DNA of 64,000 nucleotides from Adiantum capillus-veneris (lineage: Eukaryota; Streptophyta; Polypodiopsida; Polypodiales; Pteridaceae). The first letter of the stretch is position 1; each line of letters starts with the position of its first letter. Of the stretch, positions 30,912 through 42,769 are shown piece after piece. The DNA lies in NCBI GenBank assembly GCA_014529385.2, contig CM043945.1, positions 150,861,241 through 150,925,240 of the forward strand, read 5' to 3'. The position numbers and the translations under genes are program-made. Under the pieces are notes generated by a model. That model was not told the origin of the DNA, did no database searches, and saw only the letters and a list, made by a program, of their open reading frames with translations.

Positions 30912-31928
30912 TTAAGACCAGTCATGCACCATTTTTTCTTCCCTCATGAAAGGACATCCTAAGATCATCTCAGATGCCATAGTGTGCTTGGAGAAATCCA
31001 TAACAATGAAGGTAATTCTTATTTTATGTCCAAAGACCTTGATCTTAAGATCTTCTAGCATCCCAATAGGTTTAACAATAGACCCATTGGCCATCTTTAC
31101 TACTATGATTGTGGTCCCAAGGTGAGGTCTTCCCATAGTTTCCCAGCAATTTTTATTCGCAATGCTAATACCAACTCCACCATCAAGGATTCCCTTTACA
31201 GCTAGCCCCTTGGTAGTGATTGGTATGGTTTCATCTCCCTCAAAGTATTGTCCCAGCTTGTTAACATGTATTTCTACAACAAGTTTCTCATCTAGGTTGG
31301 GTTGTGGATCTAAGTGTTCCTCCTCTAATGGCATCTCCCTAACTCCATCCATCTGGGCAAATTGTGGTAGCCCCACCTTAAGTTCTCCATTGAGGAAAGC
31401 TTGAAGAGCTAAGAATAGCTCAAGATGTCCATATAGTTTGGACATGATGGTGGTTCTAACTTCTAAAGCCATGAAATCCATCAGTTTGGTAATATTTAAC
31501 GGCACCTTTTGGGCTTCAATCCCTTGACGTGGGAAAGATGGGATCTCCATTTCTTTGATGGGGTCAGGTAGTCCCTCTGTAAACATTCTTTCCAACAAGA
31601 AGTGAATACGCCCACTTTTCCATGACTTTAAGTCACTTTCTTCTTGGATGACACTGGGTATGGCTAGGGGTCTATGGACTTTCTGAGGTTGTTGTTGCGT
31701 AAGGAACACTGTGTCTATAATCTGGATTTGCTCTAGATCCCTTTGGGTATCTTCTACCAAACTCCTTAATTGCTTGACCCGCTCAATCTCCTCTGCAGGG
31801 TTTGGATAAGTTCCTATCTTTTTCTTGGATTTGCCATTGTGGCTCATGATGATTTTTCCTGTTGCTTTCTTTCCTAATGGTTGTTTTGGTCTCCGCGATT
31901 TCACGTGAATCAGAATCCTCTTTAGCAT
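30912..31928 (-). CDS. gypsy protease 1, copy B
   Basis: A 338-codon open frame. It has a basic N-terminal part (K-S-R-R-P-K-Q-P-L-G-K-K) and a region matching A from L-V-E-D-T-Q-R-D-L-E. The retropepsin fold follows from about residue 235: G-I-L-D-G-G-V-G-I-S-I-A, then I-V-V-K-M-A-N-G-S-I, then M-I-L-G-C-P-F-M-R-E. The usual D-[ST]-G triplet is D-G-G, which would remove the Ser/Thr side chain next to the catalytic Asp; copy C has D-S-G. It presumably processed Gag. Confidence 0.75.
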   Translation of the reverse strand: MLKRILIHVKSRRPKQPLGKKATGKIIMSHNGKSKKKIGTYPNPAEEIERVKQLRSLVEDTQRDLEQIQIIDTVFLTQQQPQKVHRPLAIPSVIQEESDLKSWKSGRIHFLLERMFTEGLPDPIKEMEIPSFPRQGIEAQKVPLNITKLMDFMALEVRTTIMSKLYGHLELFLALQAFLNGELKVGLPQFAQMDGVREMPLEEEHLDPQPNLDEKLVVEIHVNKLGQYFEGDETIPITTKGLAVKGILDGGVGISIANKNCWETMGRPHLGTTIIVVKMANGSIVKPIGMLEDLKIKVFGHKIRITFIVMDFSKHTMASEMILGCPFMREEKMVHDWS

Positions 31929-32094
31929 TATTCATATATACGGGATCATCACCAGTCCCTATGTTGGTCTTTAAACTAGGGTCTGACTTCACTGCTTTTT
32001 GCGATCTCTTCCTTTGTGTTTTCTTCTTCTGCTGAGATTGGGCAATTGATGTCGTGTCTCTTTCTTCAAGAATATAATTTTGTTTTTGGAGCAT
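31929..32094 (-). pseudogene. Basic linker between gag and protease, copy B
   Basis: A frame shifted relative to the protease carries a Lys/Gln-rich stretch (Q-S-Q-Q-K-K-K-T-Q-R-K-R). It joins zinc-knuckle gag (ending near 32098) with the protease frame. Probably one polyprotein originally, now split by stops and frameshifts. Confidence 0.5.
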
Positions 32095-32097
32095 CGA

Positions 32098-33537
32098 TCA
32101 TGTGAGGAAGTTTATTGGTACCACAAGTGTACTTTGTGATGGCTCCTCAATAACTTCAATCAAGTTTAATGGCGTGATCTTTGGTGCATTCGGATTATTC
32201 GGACATTGGGCAATCAAATGATCTATGCCACATCGATTACACATGAGTATCAGCATTATAGACGTGCTGGCTTGATTGGTTTGCATTAGTGTGGCATTCT
32301 TTTGTAGCCTAATAGGACACTCGGCCACACAATGTGGACCTCCACACTCATAGCATTGAAGAGGTGGTCTCTTGGCAGTGTAATTGATATTTTGGCCTCT
32401 TGCAACAAGAGCAGCTACTTGATAAACAGGTTTGACTTGTCCCCAATAGTCCTCCATGTAGTATTGTGGAATTTCTTCAAGCGCATCCATCCCATATGCA
32501 ATATTAGGGTCTATATCTTCCCCACAGCCTTCCAAACAAGCAATAGATGTCTCACAACCCACTTAATTCACATACGTGATTCTCGGATGTGGTGGTTGTG
32601 ATCCTAGCAGTGGAGGTGGTAAGGGTGTTGTTTGAACAACATTTTGGGTCCTAGGGACCATGTGTTGTGATGTTTGTTCAAGAGGTGGGGCCGGCATCAA
32701 TGCAGGTACTCGAGGTGTGTCTATCCATGCTAAGGTTGGTCTATTGGCCATCGCGCGCATAAATACTATGCAATTCTTAGCTTGATGACCATACCTCCCA
32801 AAGGCATTGCAATTCCCATTGAATTTTACTCTAAAAGTAGGGCATTCATTGGTACTATGCGGACCATAGCATACTGAGCACCATTGTTGCTCCCTTCTTG
32901 GATACATATGATTGTTTTGCGGAGCACGATTGTCTCTAAGACTCTCTTGAATGGCCTTGGTGAGATCTGCTAAAGTCATCTCAGATATCTTTGACTCCTT
33001 AGCAATAGGCTTTAGGGTCATTGGCTGATGCCCCGATGCTTGCGAGCTAATAGATTTAGGCTCAACAGACACTCTTTCTCCTTGAATCATTAAATTATCC
33101 TCCAATTGGATCGCATTGGTGGTGATTGCTTCCCAAGTGGTGATACCTCTAATGACTAGTCCATTATAGATATCCTCATGTCGTAATCCCCTAATGAATC
33201 TATCAAGCAATTGATTATTATTGAAGTGCTCATTTGGATTACAATGAAAATTCAAATGCTTTAAGTGACTAATAAAGTCTCTCACTGACTCTCCTTCCTC
33301 TTATTGGGCTTTCTGGAGTTGAGAGGATACACCCCAAAGCACTCCCTCTCGTATGTGTTCTTTCATGGACAGTCTCCTAAGAGTAGGGTCAATCGTTTTT
33401 TCTTCCACCCTTAGGGTTCTATACCAATCCCCTGCCTTCCCAATGAAGGTTAGGCTTAAATCATTACTCTTATGCAGGTCATTGTGCTCTCCTAGAGAAT
33501 CGCATATTTGTTCAAACACTTCGATATGCTTTCTCAC
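32098..33537 (-). pseudogene. gypsy gag with four zinc-knuckle-like motifs, copy B
   Basis: Three consecutive minus-strand frames (33537-33301, 33285-32563, 32562-32098) give a retrotransposon Gag. The capsid part shows F-I-G-K-A-G-D-W-Y-R-T-L and L-L-D-R-F-I-R-G-L. Then come C-S-V-C-Y-G-P-H-S-T-N-E-C, a decayed C-N-A-F-G-R-Y-G-H-Q-A-K-N-C, C-Y-E-C-G-G-P-H-C-V-A-E-C and C-N-R-C-G-I-D-H-L-I-A-Q-C. Several have only three residues between Cys and His, an unusual spacing. Two stops split the protein. Confidence 0.78.
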
Positions 33538-33639
33538 ATCCCTGTCTCCACTAAATGTTTGTGTGAGCTTGGCTATTTGTACTGCCTTACTTCTAGGCTC
33601 TCTATCGGGCTGTTACGCATATTCTCAGTAGTAGATCAA

Positions 33640-35238
33640 TCGATATCTTGAGCAAATGTTGCCAAGTCCCCTAAGTGAGCAGGCACCGTGGGTGAAGGCG
33701 CTCCAGAGACTACATGTGGAGTAGGTATTGGCATTGGGCTTGGCATGTAGGAAGCCCTTGGGTTCACGTTTGGTACGGTGTTGTGCTATGTAGCAGCCCA
33801 AAGCTCATATGTGTGGCCCTAGGCATAGCAGACGTCGGATGTAACATGATAATGCTAGCCGGTACGGTTCCATGGAAATAAGAGCTTGGGTGTTGTGGTT
33901 GTGGAGCATAGGTTGTTGAAACAATGGGAGGGGTAGGGACTACATGAGTACGAGGACCCATAGGTGTATACGATTAGTACACACTTGTAGGTACTGTTGC
34001 AGGCATTGAGCTACCATGTAGTTGTGCTTTACGAACAAATGAGGTCCATGGCGTGTTTCTTGGCATGCCCATCATTGGGATAGGCATGGTATCCATGGTG
34101 TCATCAAGGGAAAGATGAGCTAGACTTTGAAAAGTAAATCTATCACTTGTGGGCTCATATTGCACAGAGACCTTTGGCAAAACAACAAATGGAGGATCCA
34201 TCGGACTTACCGAGGGAGTCTCCATTTGTGATAAGGTTGGTTGTTTAGCCTTCCCTGTATCCAAGAATCTCATGAGACCCGTTGAAGGCATGTGGATCCC
34301 CTTGTCACTATCTCTCTAGCTCACTAACCCTATGGATGACCTCACAAAATCTTTGTTGTTGATCCTCCACACTCATAGCACCCGTTGTGGATTATAGGAC
34401 ATCTAACCAACCCATGTGATAGGTGTGACCTATGTATAGGTCAGTTAGAGTTTCCATTTTTAGTTCGTACTCCCATTTCTCATTTAAGAACGCTCCATCT
34501 AGGATTGAGGTGCTAGGGGTGTTCTTTGAAATAGATGCAATGTGGCTCTCTATGGGTTGACCCTTAGTGGTCGCTAATTCAAGGGCACTCGATTGCTCTC
34601 CTAGCAATGATATTGACATAGGGGCTTTTGCTTTTAACTTTCTTCGTTGCTTCGCCTTGTGTAAGCTCTCGATTTCCTTTTCCCTAGCCACAATGATATA
34701 CCGCTTAACTTCAGCAAGGCTTCTACCATCAGGTAATATAACCTTGGAGGGGAATAGCTCTGAAGAGTCAGGGGGCGCAGTGAATGGAGATATTCACGTA
34801 TACACTCTCTAAGGACATAGGGTCTACATTGGTCAAGAATGGAGAATTTACTTCCCCACCCCCCTCATTTACATCATTAGCTCCATGTTCGGAGTGAATG
34901 GCTCTACTAAAGGTTTCCTTCAACCGGCTAAGTATGCTTGGCCAGGACCGTGGTCCCATAGCATGGTGGTCTTGGCTTGAGCTATGAGGATCAGGCATTG
35001 GGTAACCCTCCATGACGTTGTAGTTAGAGCAAGAGTCACTAGACGCTACATGCGAGTCCTGAGTGGTACCAGCTTGGGTTCCCGCCGAGGCCCGGAACCT
35101 AAAGTAGGTGGGTATTGAGAACTTATGTAAGTCAATATGCTCGCTAGTTGCTTGGCCTCTAGCACAAAAACTAGAGCACAGATGCATGTTTCTTTGGAAC
35201 CCTACAAGCGTCAATGAATACCCTTGAAGGTTAACCAC
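33640..35238 (-). pseudogene. Eroded N-terminal gag / first ORF, copy B
   Basis: A run of open minus-strand segments in different frames (35238-34768, 34691-34392, 34291-33974, 33961-33764), rich in Ser, Pro and Met, without a recognised domain. One segment is strongly basic (H-K-A-K-Q-R-R-K-L-K-A-K). They lie between the leader and the gag capsid part, so they are most likely the N-terminal region of the polyprotein. Confidence 0.5.
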
Positions 35239-35549
35239 CTGATTTTCTGGGTGTTTTGCACCTAGTTTTCACTTGTTTTTGAAGGTTTTTAATATTTTTT
35301 TACGATCTTTTTTTGGATTAGAGCGTGTGATAGCTCGAAACAAGTGTATTGCTCAGGGGGTCGTGGTGTGATTCACAGCGTTCGGTTATCGGAAGCTCCG
35401 TTGGTCCACAAAAGGGTCGATTTTTACTTACGTATGAGGCTAAAATAAGTAATTTTAAAGGGTGACTGGGGCCTGAGCCTGAGCGTGAGCTTGGGCTTGG
35501 GGGATATTCTCGATCCCGGTCCTACCTTTAAAAGTTTTATTTTTTGTTT

Positions 35550-35650
35550 ATATATATATATATATATCTATATATATATATATATATCTATATATATATA
35601 TATATATCTATATATATATATATATATATCTATATATATATATATATATA

Positions 35651-35709
<59 letters not shown>
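35550..35709. repeat. (TA)n microsatellite with periodic C interruptions
   Basis: About 160 bp of TA repeats in the 5' leader of copy B. Single C interruptions lie at about 35568, 35588, 35608, 35630 and 35652, giving a 20-22-bp higher-order unit. Confidence 0.95.
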
Positions 35710-35712
<3 letters not shown>

Positions 35713-36071
35713 GATAAGGTCGTCGCGGCCGCACCGCGTGTGCAAGTAAACACACACCTAACCTATCTACTTACAATAACAGAGCTAATATTACACACTA
35801 ACACAGTACGACAGCAACTAATTAACTAATAGATCTACTTATTGTACCTTAAAAAACTAACATTATAGATCTACTACCTTAATTCTAACACCTTATGAAT
35901 AGAAAACACAGTACATTGCAACACCTTATTAACAAAAACAATACACGACAACAAAACAAAGGTCACAAATCCTTCTCAACAATCCACACACCTTCTTTCT
36001 CTATCTTTCCTACATTTCATAATGCACCACAAAGCAACATAGAGTGCTATTCGAGCTTAATGCAAAGCACT

Positions 36072-36089
36072 TCCCCAGTAGTGGTGCCA
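36072..36089 (-). other. Primer-binding site, copy B (tRNA-Asp-like)
   Basis: The minus strand reads TGGCACCACTACTGGGGA, four T's after the 5' LTR end. It resembles, with several mismatches, the TGGCGCCGTTGCCGGGGA site used by Athila/TAT-type gypsy elements. Confidence 0.65.
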
Positions 36090-36093
36090 AAAA

Positions 36094-36328
36094 TGTGCGC
36101 GATTGTCACACGTGTCAATGCAAGGGACTTACAGTACACTGTGTGTGAGCCACAAATGGCTGCAAGCACACAACCAGACTAATCTAGCAAGCTCAAGAGA
36201 GCAAGGGTGTGTCACTCACCGCCCTATGCTCGCCTTCGTGGAGGATTCCTCGCCGCGAAGAAGAAGGAGCTACCGTCATGCTACACTCAACTGCTTTGTC
36301 GCCGCTGTGCCGTCGTCATAATGCTCGA

Positions 36329-36392
<64 letters not shown>

Positions 36393-36666
36393 ATGCATAC
36401 ACGCACACACAAGGAGATGAAGAAGAAAATGGAGATGGATCAAGAGCACTCTTCAATTGCACAAATGAGAGAAAGAGTGATTTTTAAGTTTAGGTGACTT
36501 TTATATGAGCTCGCCCATTCACACTCAGACGCCCATGCTTAGACAACTAACCCTTGAATTTTCCAGTTAGAGTGCACCTCTCATTGGCAATCACTCTACC
36601 CTTTTCCTATTGGACCGACAAGCCCGGCCCATGACTACTAGTAGTGGACACCGGTGGTGGTTAACA
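36094..36666 (-). repeat. 5' LTR of gypsy copy B
   Basis: 573 bp with the same ends as the 3' LTR (TGTTAACC...GCGCACA, minus strand). (CT)n of 57 bp at 36332-36388. Confidence 0.93.
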
Positions 36667-36846
36667 ATCTCTAAACAAGAAAAATCTAGGGAATAGACCT
36701 TTACCATTGACAATGGCTTGGGTCTATAGCCCTAGAAGAAGACCTAGTCCTGTCTCATAGCGGAAACGGGACAATATCTTAAAGATCTAAGAATGTTTTA
36801 GCCCTATACCTTTCAAAATTTGGACTGAGGTATTCTGAACCAACAC

Positions 36847-36847
<1 letters not shown>

Positions 36848-36877
<30 letters not shown>
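36848..36877. repeat. Poly-C tract (30 C)
   Basis: Thirty uninterrupted C's. On the minus strand the sequence is a G30 run followed by AGTGTTGGTT, which could also be an expanded polypurine tract preceding an LTR start TGTTGG. Confidence 0.95.
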
Positions 36878-36879
<2 letters not shown>

Positions 36880-37719
36880 CAAATGTGAGGGCATAGCCGC
36901 TGGTGAATTCCTCTTCTAGTTGGAGAAGTTGCTAAATGTTTTTAGTGCGCGGGAATTGATAGTTACCTGACTCATCGGGTCTACCCGTCCATGATAGAAA
37001 AACTTAGTCAATCCCCACTTACAACCCCGTACTCACACATGATTCTTTTTTTTTAAATAATTATCACCTTTTTTAACGTTTAAAATAATGGTTTCTTTTA
37101 ACTTTTTGTCACAGTGATTCCTTCAATCGAGTATTAAAAACATAATTGAAAAGCATTCTTTTAGCAAACAAACATCTTTAAACTTAAGACAGTGTACTTT
37201 CAATCAAAACATTAACCATAATAACCATGACTAGTACTCTTCTTCTCTCAAGGCCACCTAAGGGTGGAAAATGGCACCCATTCCTTGTTCACAATCCGGG
37301 GTGGATAAACCCCCACCCAAGGTTCGGGGTGCCCATACATCAAACCAGTTGCCCATACAACCGGGCAGCTCCCCTAGGATAAAAACGGTATCCCAACTTG
37401 GGTAGAGACATCAAAACATTACATGGAGTAGAAACTCGTCATTCATGGCGGTGACCGACTTATCCGTGGCTGGAAAGCCATCATTATTCATCAAAATATA
37501 CCAAGGAGTCAGAGGTGTCTTGAGGCAAGCTTTCTTAAGGATGATCAATCATATCTTTCCTAATTCAACCAACCTTAACCCAAACAATTCTTTCCTAATT
37601 TACAAACGAATGCACGTTTTCTTGGAAGATGCCTTCTTTTTTCAGCCACTCTTCACTTTTCCTAATTCCTTACACCCTCTTTTACGCATGCAATGTTAAT
37701 ACTTAAAGGAGAACTTGAA
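36878..37719. other. Unassigned DNA
   Basis: GC-richer than its right neighbour, with a local repeat of GGGTGCCC / GGTGGATAAACCCCCACCC-like words around 37260-37350. No gene recognised; the open frame at 37445-37699 shows no known motif. Confidence 0.3.
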
Positions 37720-37914
37720 CTATTCAAAAATTAAATTATAATGAAGACCCACTTGAAACTGGTCGGGCATTTGCTGCAATGTCGGGGCCTGAATGCTCTC
37801 GTCAGTAGGCCTACTACTAGGCCTGGCCCCATTGTCGTGCGACGCTCTAGCTCTTTTAGGAATACTACCTTCATCATCATATTGAGGATTGGTACGGGTC
37901 CTTTTCTGTGCCAT
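37720..37914 (-). pseudogene. gypsy-like gag N-terminus fragment
   Basis: A 64-codon minus frame begins M-A-Q-K-R-T-R-T-N-P-Q-Y, followed by a disordered, polar stretch and P-D-Q-F-Q-V-G. The short basic start, then Pro/Gln-rich linker, resembles the first residues of gypsy Gag proteins, but nothing downstream confirms it. If real, the leader and 5' LTR would lie to the right, where a TATA box is found at 40043. Confidence 0.35.
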
Positions 37915-38589
37915 GAATTCTTATCCTTATAAAAAAAGACGTTTATTTATTATATAAATCATTCAAAAACTTGACTTAACCTTTGTAATCAATCTAATTC
38001 CTCTCTTTAATCCAACTAAGATTAAATTTGTATTCTCATATGGTAATTTCTTGACCTAGTAATTTCTTAGTTTCTTATATAGATAAGATAATTTTATCTC
38101 AGCTTTCTTAAGGGTTTTCTAAGCTCTCTTAATTTTTTTAATAAATTTATACATCTTTTTCTTAATTTTCCCATCTTTATTAAGCTTGAAATCTATTTAT
38201 TTTTAGCTTGATATTTATTATATTCATTATCTAACACCATATTGGAGAGTTTGAGACTTTAGTGCCAATTTGGAAATCAAATGTATTGAGACTATTCTTT
38301 AAGACTAAAGACTTCCACAAGGTAGTACTTGAAAAGATATTCCAAGCCATGCTCTCAAAACTTTGGCTAAGATTCGGCCACATGGTCAAATCTTAAGCTC
38401 ATTTTGGAAGTGGAAATTGGGACATTTTCAAAATTCAATAATATAGTGTTATCTCTTAAATATTGAATTTCTTCAAGTTTATATCAATTATTTATACTTC
38501 TAGTAATTTTCTTAGAAACTTTTAATAGTAATTCCTATTTATCCTAATTAAGTTTTAGCTTAAAATAGAATTTTTGATCAATTGTAATT

Positions 38590-39720
38590 ACTTAAACTAA
38601 TTAACTAGTTATGTTATAATTATAACAAGTAGATAATGATATTTTTCTAAATTTTGGTAATTATCTTGTAATTATCCAGATTAGTTATTCAATTTTTTTC
38701 TTTTATTTTCATCTAAAATTTGTCTATTTTGGCTTAATTAAATATTTAGATTACTTTTTTGACATTAAGCTAATTATCACAACTTACTTATAATGTATAA
38801 TAACTTTGATAAGTATCTTATAATTATCGAACTTGATTAACTAATTTTTTCCTTTTAATTTTAGCTAAAAGTATATTTTGGATTAATTAAATAGCTAGAT
38901 TTACTTTTTGACCTTAAGCTAATTACCACACTTTTTAATGATGTATAATAACTCTGATAATATCACTTAGTTATCTAACTTGATTAGCTAATTTTCTCCT
39001 TTTAATTTCAGCTAGAATCAGTCTATTTTGTCTTAATTATATTACCTTTTTTATCTTAATCTAATTATCTTAAGCTAATTACCATGGGTTTCTTATGATA
39101 TATATTAGTTCTGATAAATAACACTTAATTATCTAACTTGTCTAGCTAATTTCTCCCTTTTAATTTCAGCTAAAATATATCTCTTTTGGCTTAATTAAAT
39201 AACTAGATTAACTTTTTGACCTTAAGCTAATTGTCATGGCTTACTTATAATGTATACTAGCTCTCATAAATATCTTATAATTATCTAACTTGCTTAGCTA
39301 GTTTTCTCCTTTTAATTTCAGCTAAAATTAGTCTGTTTTGGCTTAATTAAATAGCTACATTACTTTTTTGACCTTAAGCTAATTATCATAGCATACCTAT
39401 GATGTATACTAGCTTTAGTAATTACCTTGTAATTATCTAACTTGATCAGCTAATTCCCCCATTTAAATTTTTAGCTAAAATTAGTCTGTTTTGGCTTAGA
39501 TAAGAAGCTAGATTAATTTTGTGACCTTAAACTAATTATCAAAGATTAATTATGATGTTTACTAACTTTGATAAATAGCACATAGTTATCTAACTTGATT
39601 ATCTGGATTTTGCATTTTAATTTCAGTTAGAATTAGTATATTTTGTTTTTGAAAAATAGCTAAGTTATATTTTGTGACCTTAAGATAATTATCACGGATT
39701 ACTTATGATGTAACCAAAGA
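38590..39720. repeat. Satellite-like tandem array, about 153-bp monomer
   Basis: The words GACCTTAAGCTAATTA or close variants recur at 38761, 38910, 39066, 39218, 39370, 39523 and 39676, spacing 149-156 bp. Each monomer also carries CTTTTAATTTCAGCTA and TTTTGGCTTAATTAAATAG. At least seven monomers are present, plus a degenerate one from about 38590. Strongly AT-rich, no reading frame. Confidence 0.88.
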
Positions 39721-40042
39721 CTAAAAAGATTAATTTCAGTCCTAATATGATATAATAATATATTAGATTAATATCCCTAATCTCAATCTAAGTAATCAGC
39801 AAAATAATAAAAGCTAAGAGAGTAATTTATAATGTAAAGAGATTTATCTTCTTAATTAATTAAATTAATTTAAAAAATAGATAAATTAATATAATTTTAC
39901 TAATTAAAAAGGGATTAGGCTAATTACCATTGATAATCAGCTAGAGTTTTTGCTCTCTAGTGATTTTTGAGTAGAGCTTCTCTCTATGTGAGAGAAATGA
40001 CCAGGACTCCGAGTCTAAGTGAAAGTGTGAAGCAAGAGGGGT

Positions 40043-40054
40043 CCTATTTATAGG
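40043..40054 (-). promoter_or_regulatory. TATA box candidate
   Basis: CCTATAAATAGG on the minus strand, followed by a leader-like segment. It would drive transcription leftward across the 153-bp array toward the gag fragment at 37914. Possibly the U3/R boundary of an LTR. Confidence 0.4.
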
Positions 40055-40714
40055 TTTCTTGCACTCACAGGCTGTAAATGGCAGTAGCTTGCATCCCAAG
40101 GCAGCCCTTCAGCTCTCCTAGCGTCCCCTGTTGCTATTCTCGTCCCTGGCAACTCAGTGATGACCCCTCCCAGCACCTGCCAGCTTTAAAATCAAATCTG
40201 CTAAATTTTGATCTATGTTTTTTTCTTAATTGGTAAATATCTGCAAAATATCTGGGAGGCCTTAGTAAAAGTTTATGCTTGAATGATTAATTGCAACCAT
40301 CCAATTTTTCTTATCAATTAATTGACATTGAATCTTCCGGAGGGACTACCGGAGTCAGTTTTTGTCCGAACTTAATTCTGAAAATTTCTAGCCGAGGTTT
40401 CTTGTGCTTAAGATTCCAAAAATACCATTTTTAATTGCTTTTGAGATAGTGTTTTTACGTGTTGGTATGTCCAATGGTTTCTCCTAAAGCTTTGAGTTCA
40501 TTCCTCTGCAGCTAGAAAGGTGGAGATCTTCCAAAAAGTGACCAAACAACTCTACACACAAGTAGTAACAAAAACCGGTGATTTCAGAGTTGATAGGAGC
40601 ACAAAGTATGCCGACATGACCAAATCTTACCAAACTCATTTTAGGACTTGTTTTAGATGTAATGAAGATGTGTAGGTAATAAAATTGTCTTTTCAAGCAA
40701 AACATTAAGTTGTT

Positions 40715-41313
40715 GTAAATAATCGTGATTATTTACTTTTGGACACAATTGGCTTGAAAATCATCATTTTGCTTCACCTATCACTTGTACACATCTATCT
40801 CATGTCACAGTTTAAATATGAGCCCAAAAGATCAAGTAAATCTCAGATTTTGTCAAAAAACGCACTAAAAGCTCTTCAGTCCAAATTTTGAGTTATTTGT
40901 CACATATCTTGATCCAAAGCTTCCCATATTTCACATAGAGGGTCTATAGCATGTCTAGAACCAATTTGCAAGAAAAAATGTTCAATTTGATGAAAATGTT
41001 AATAATCGCAATTATTTACATTTTGGCCAAAATGAGCTTAAATTTCATCTTTGACCTTACGGGACCAAAGTACATGATATGACAAGCCCACCAATCAAGT
41101 TTGATCACATGTGGATCTCAAAAACCCAAAATTCCTTCATATCTATTGTTTCACAGTCTGAAGATTAAATTTGACACCATTTCCACCGTGTACACTCAAA
41201 TGAGCTCACACTGCACTCAGAGTATCTAAATCACATGTCCTTCAAGCCTATGAAGTCAAAAGTGCAAAAAATATGGAAAATTTTACCTACTATAAATAAT
41301 CACGATTGTTTAC
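40715..41313. repeat. Tandem repeat of about 288 bp with palindromic core, array 2
   Basis: Cores at 40715-40736 (perfect 10-bp arms around GT), 40998-41019 and 41292-41313, spacing 283 and 294 bp. Same core and period as array 1 (12222-12902). The first core reads GTAAATAATC-GT-GATTATTTAC. Confidence 0.82.
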
Positions 41314-41664
41314 TTTGGTTGCATTTTTTGCCTGGATTGAATGGTTTTGATTTTTACATGTTTTTATGCATCTATGCGTGCAAAACTGACATCATTTACC
41401 AGCAATTCAGACACAGGGCATGTCAGAAAGGAATTTATAAAAATTTATAACCTCGAACCTGTATTCTCCTAATAGGTGCAATGCAAGCTGTTGAGAAAGC
41501 AAAGAGGAGGATGACCCAAAAAGAAAAGCTGCAAGACTTGCCACGATATTAGTTGGAGCTGAGTTTAGTGAAAACGTCCAAAGTAACCTACTTATCAAAA
41601 GAACAACTTGAGAGAGAGATGTTTTTCTCACCGTGGGAGAGCAGAGCTATGAGAGAGAGAAAGC

Positions 41665-41797
<133 letters not shown>

Positions 41798-42494
41798 ACA
41801 AGGCTTCAACATTCACACCTGGTTATTGGCATCGAAGATTCCTGTCCGGTGGGAGGAGGAGGCCTCACCATCGCCAATTCACCACTGGCATCGGATCGAC
41901 TCTCAATTAGTCTCTGACATTGGCTCTTGACATTAGAGCCAATCCGACATCAGCTTCAGGGACTTTTGACTTCGACAATTTACACTAGTGTTCTTCTCAA
42001 CAGCTCTAATTACACGGTGGATTTTTGACATCCGACCTTGACACTAGCATTCCTGTGGACAAGAATTTTCCATGGATAGTTGTGCTTGTGACACGCACGT
42101 GTGAGTGGCCTTTATCATAGAGGAGTGACACCCGACATTGGCACCGAGCGCACCGATTACGCTCTTGGGCATGATTTTTAGCTTTGACTTCTTTGGCAAC
42201 TAATCAACTAGCCCATTTTCGTCCGATGGTAGAAACCGGCACCAACATTCCCATTCTAGACCGACATGTAGGTTTACAGGGGGCTTTCGAGCCCACACAC
42301 ACCTGTTTCTCCATGTTTTTATACACTTATAGGCACAACGCATTTTAGGAAATTTTTTGACAGTCATTTTGATAGCAGTTTCTCTGCGGACAGATGCATT
42401 GAGAGATGCATATTTGTTTGAGCACACATAGTGCTATTGAGCTCTTTTGAGAGCAAATATCCCCTCAAGGATCCTTTTTACTACACGCAACGAC

Positions 42495-42659
42495 TAGCCA
42501 CAGTTTCAGAAAGGGCTCTTCTAGCACAGTCACTCATGTACATTGAGTTGCAATTACTAACTATTGTACTTTTTGTAGAGCCATTTTTGGCTATTTTGGC
42601 AGTTTTCCCGATCGTTTTTGAGACTCGGACTAGAAGAGCCCTTTTTGAAACTCTGGCTA
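42495..42659. repeat. Inverted repeat (30-bp arms, 105-bp loop)
   Basis: TAGCCACAGTTTCAGAAAGG... (42495-42524) is complementary to 42630-42659 with two mismatches. Transcription would give a stable stem. Confidence 0.8.
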
Positions 42660-42769
42660 CACCATAGTCGAGGACGACTATGATTTCAAGAGAGAGGTAA
42701 TGTCATAATAATCAATATCTAATTCTCCTAAATGATTTTCTCATATTAAACTGATCATTTAATGTGGGG

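Noticed and set aside
38590-39720. Could the tandem array be a CRISPR array?
   Set aside because: Whole 153-bp monomers are repeated, without unique spacers between short repeats, in a plant nuclear context.
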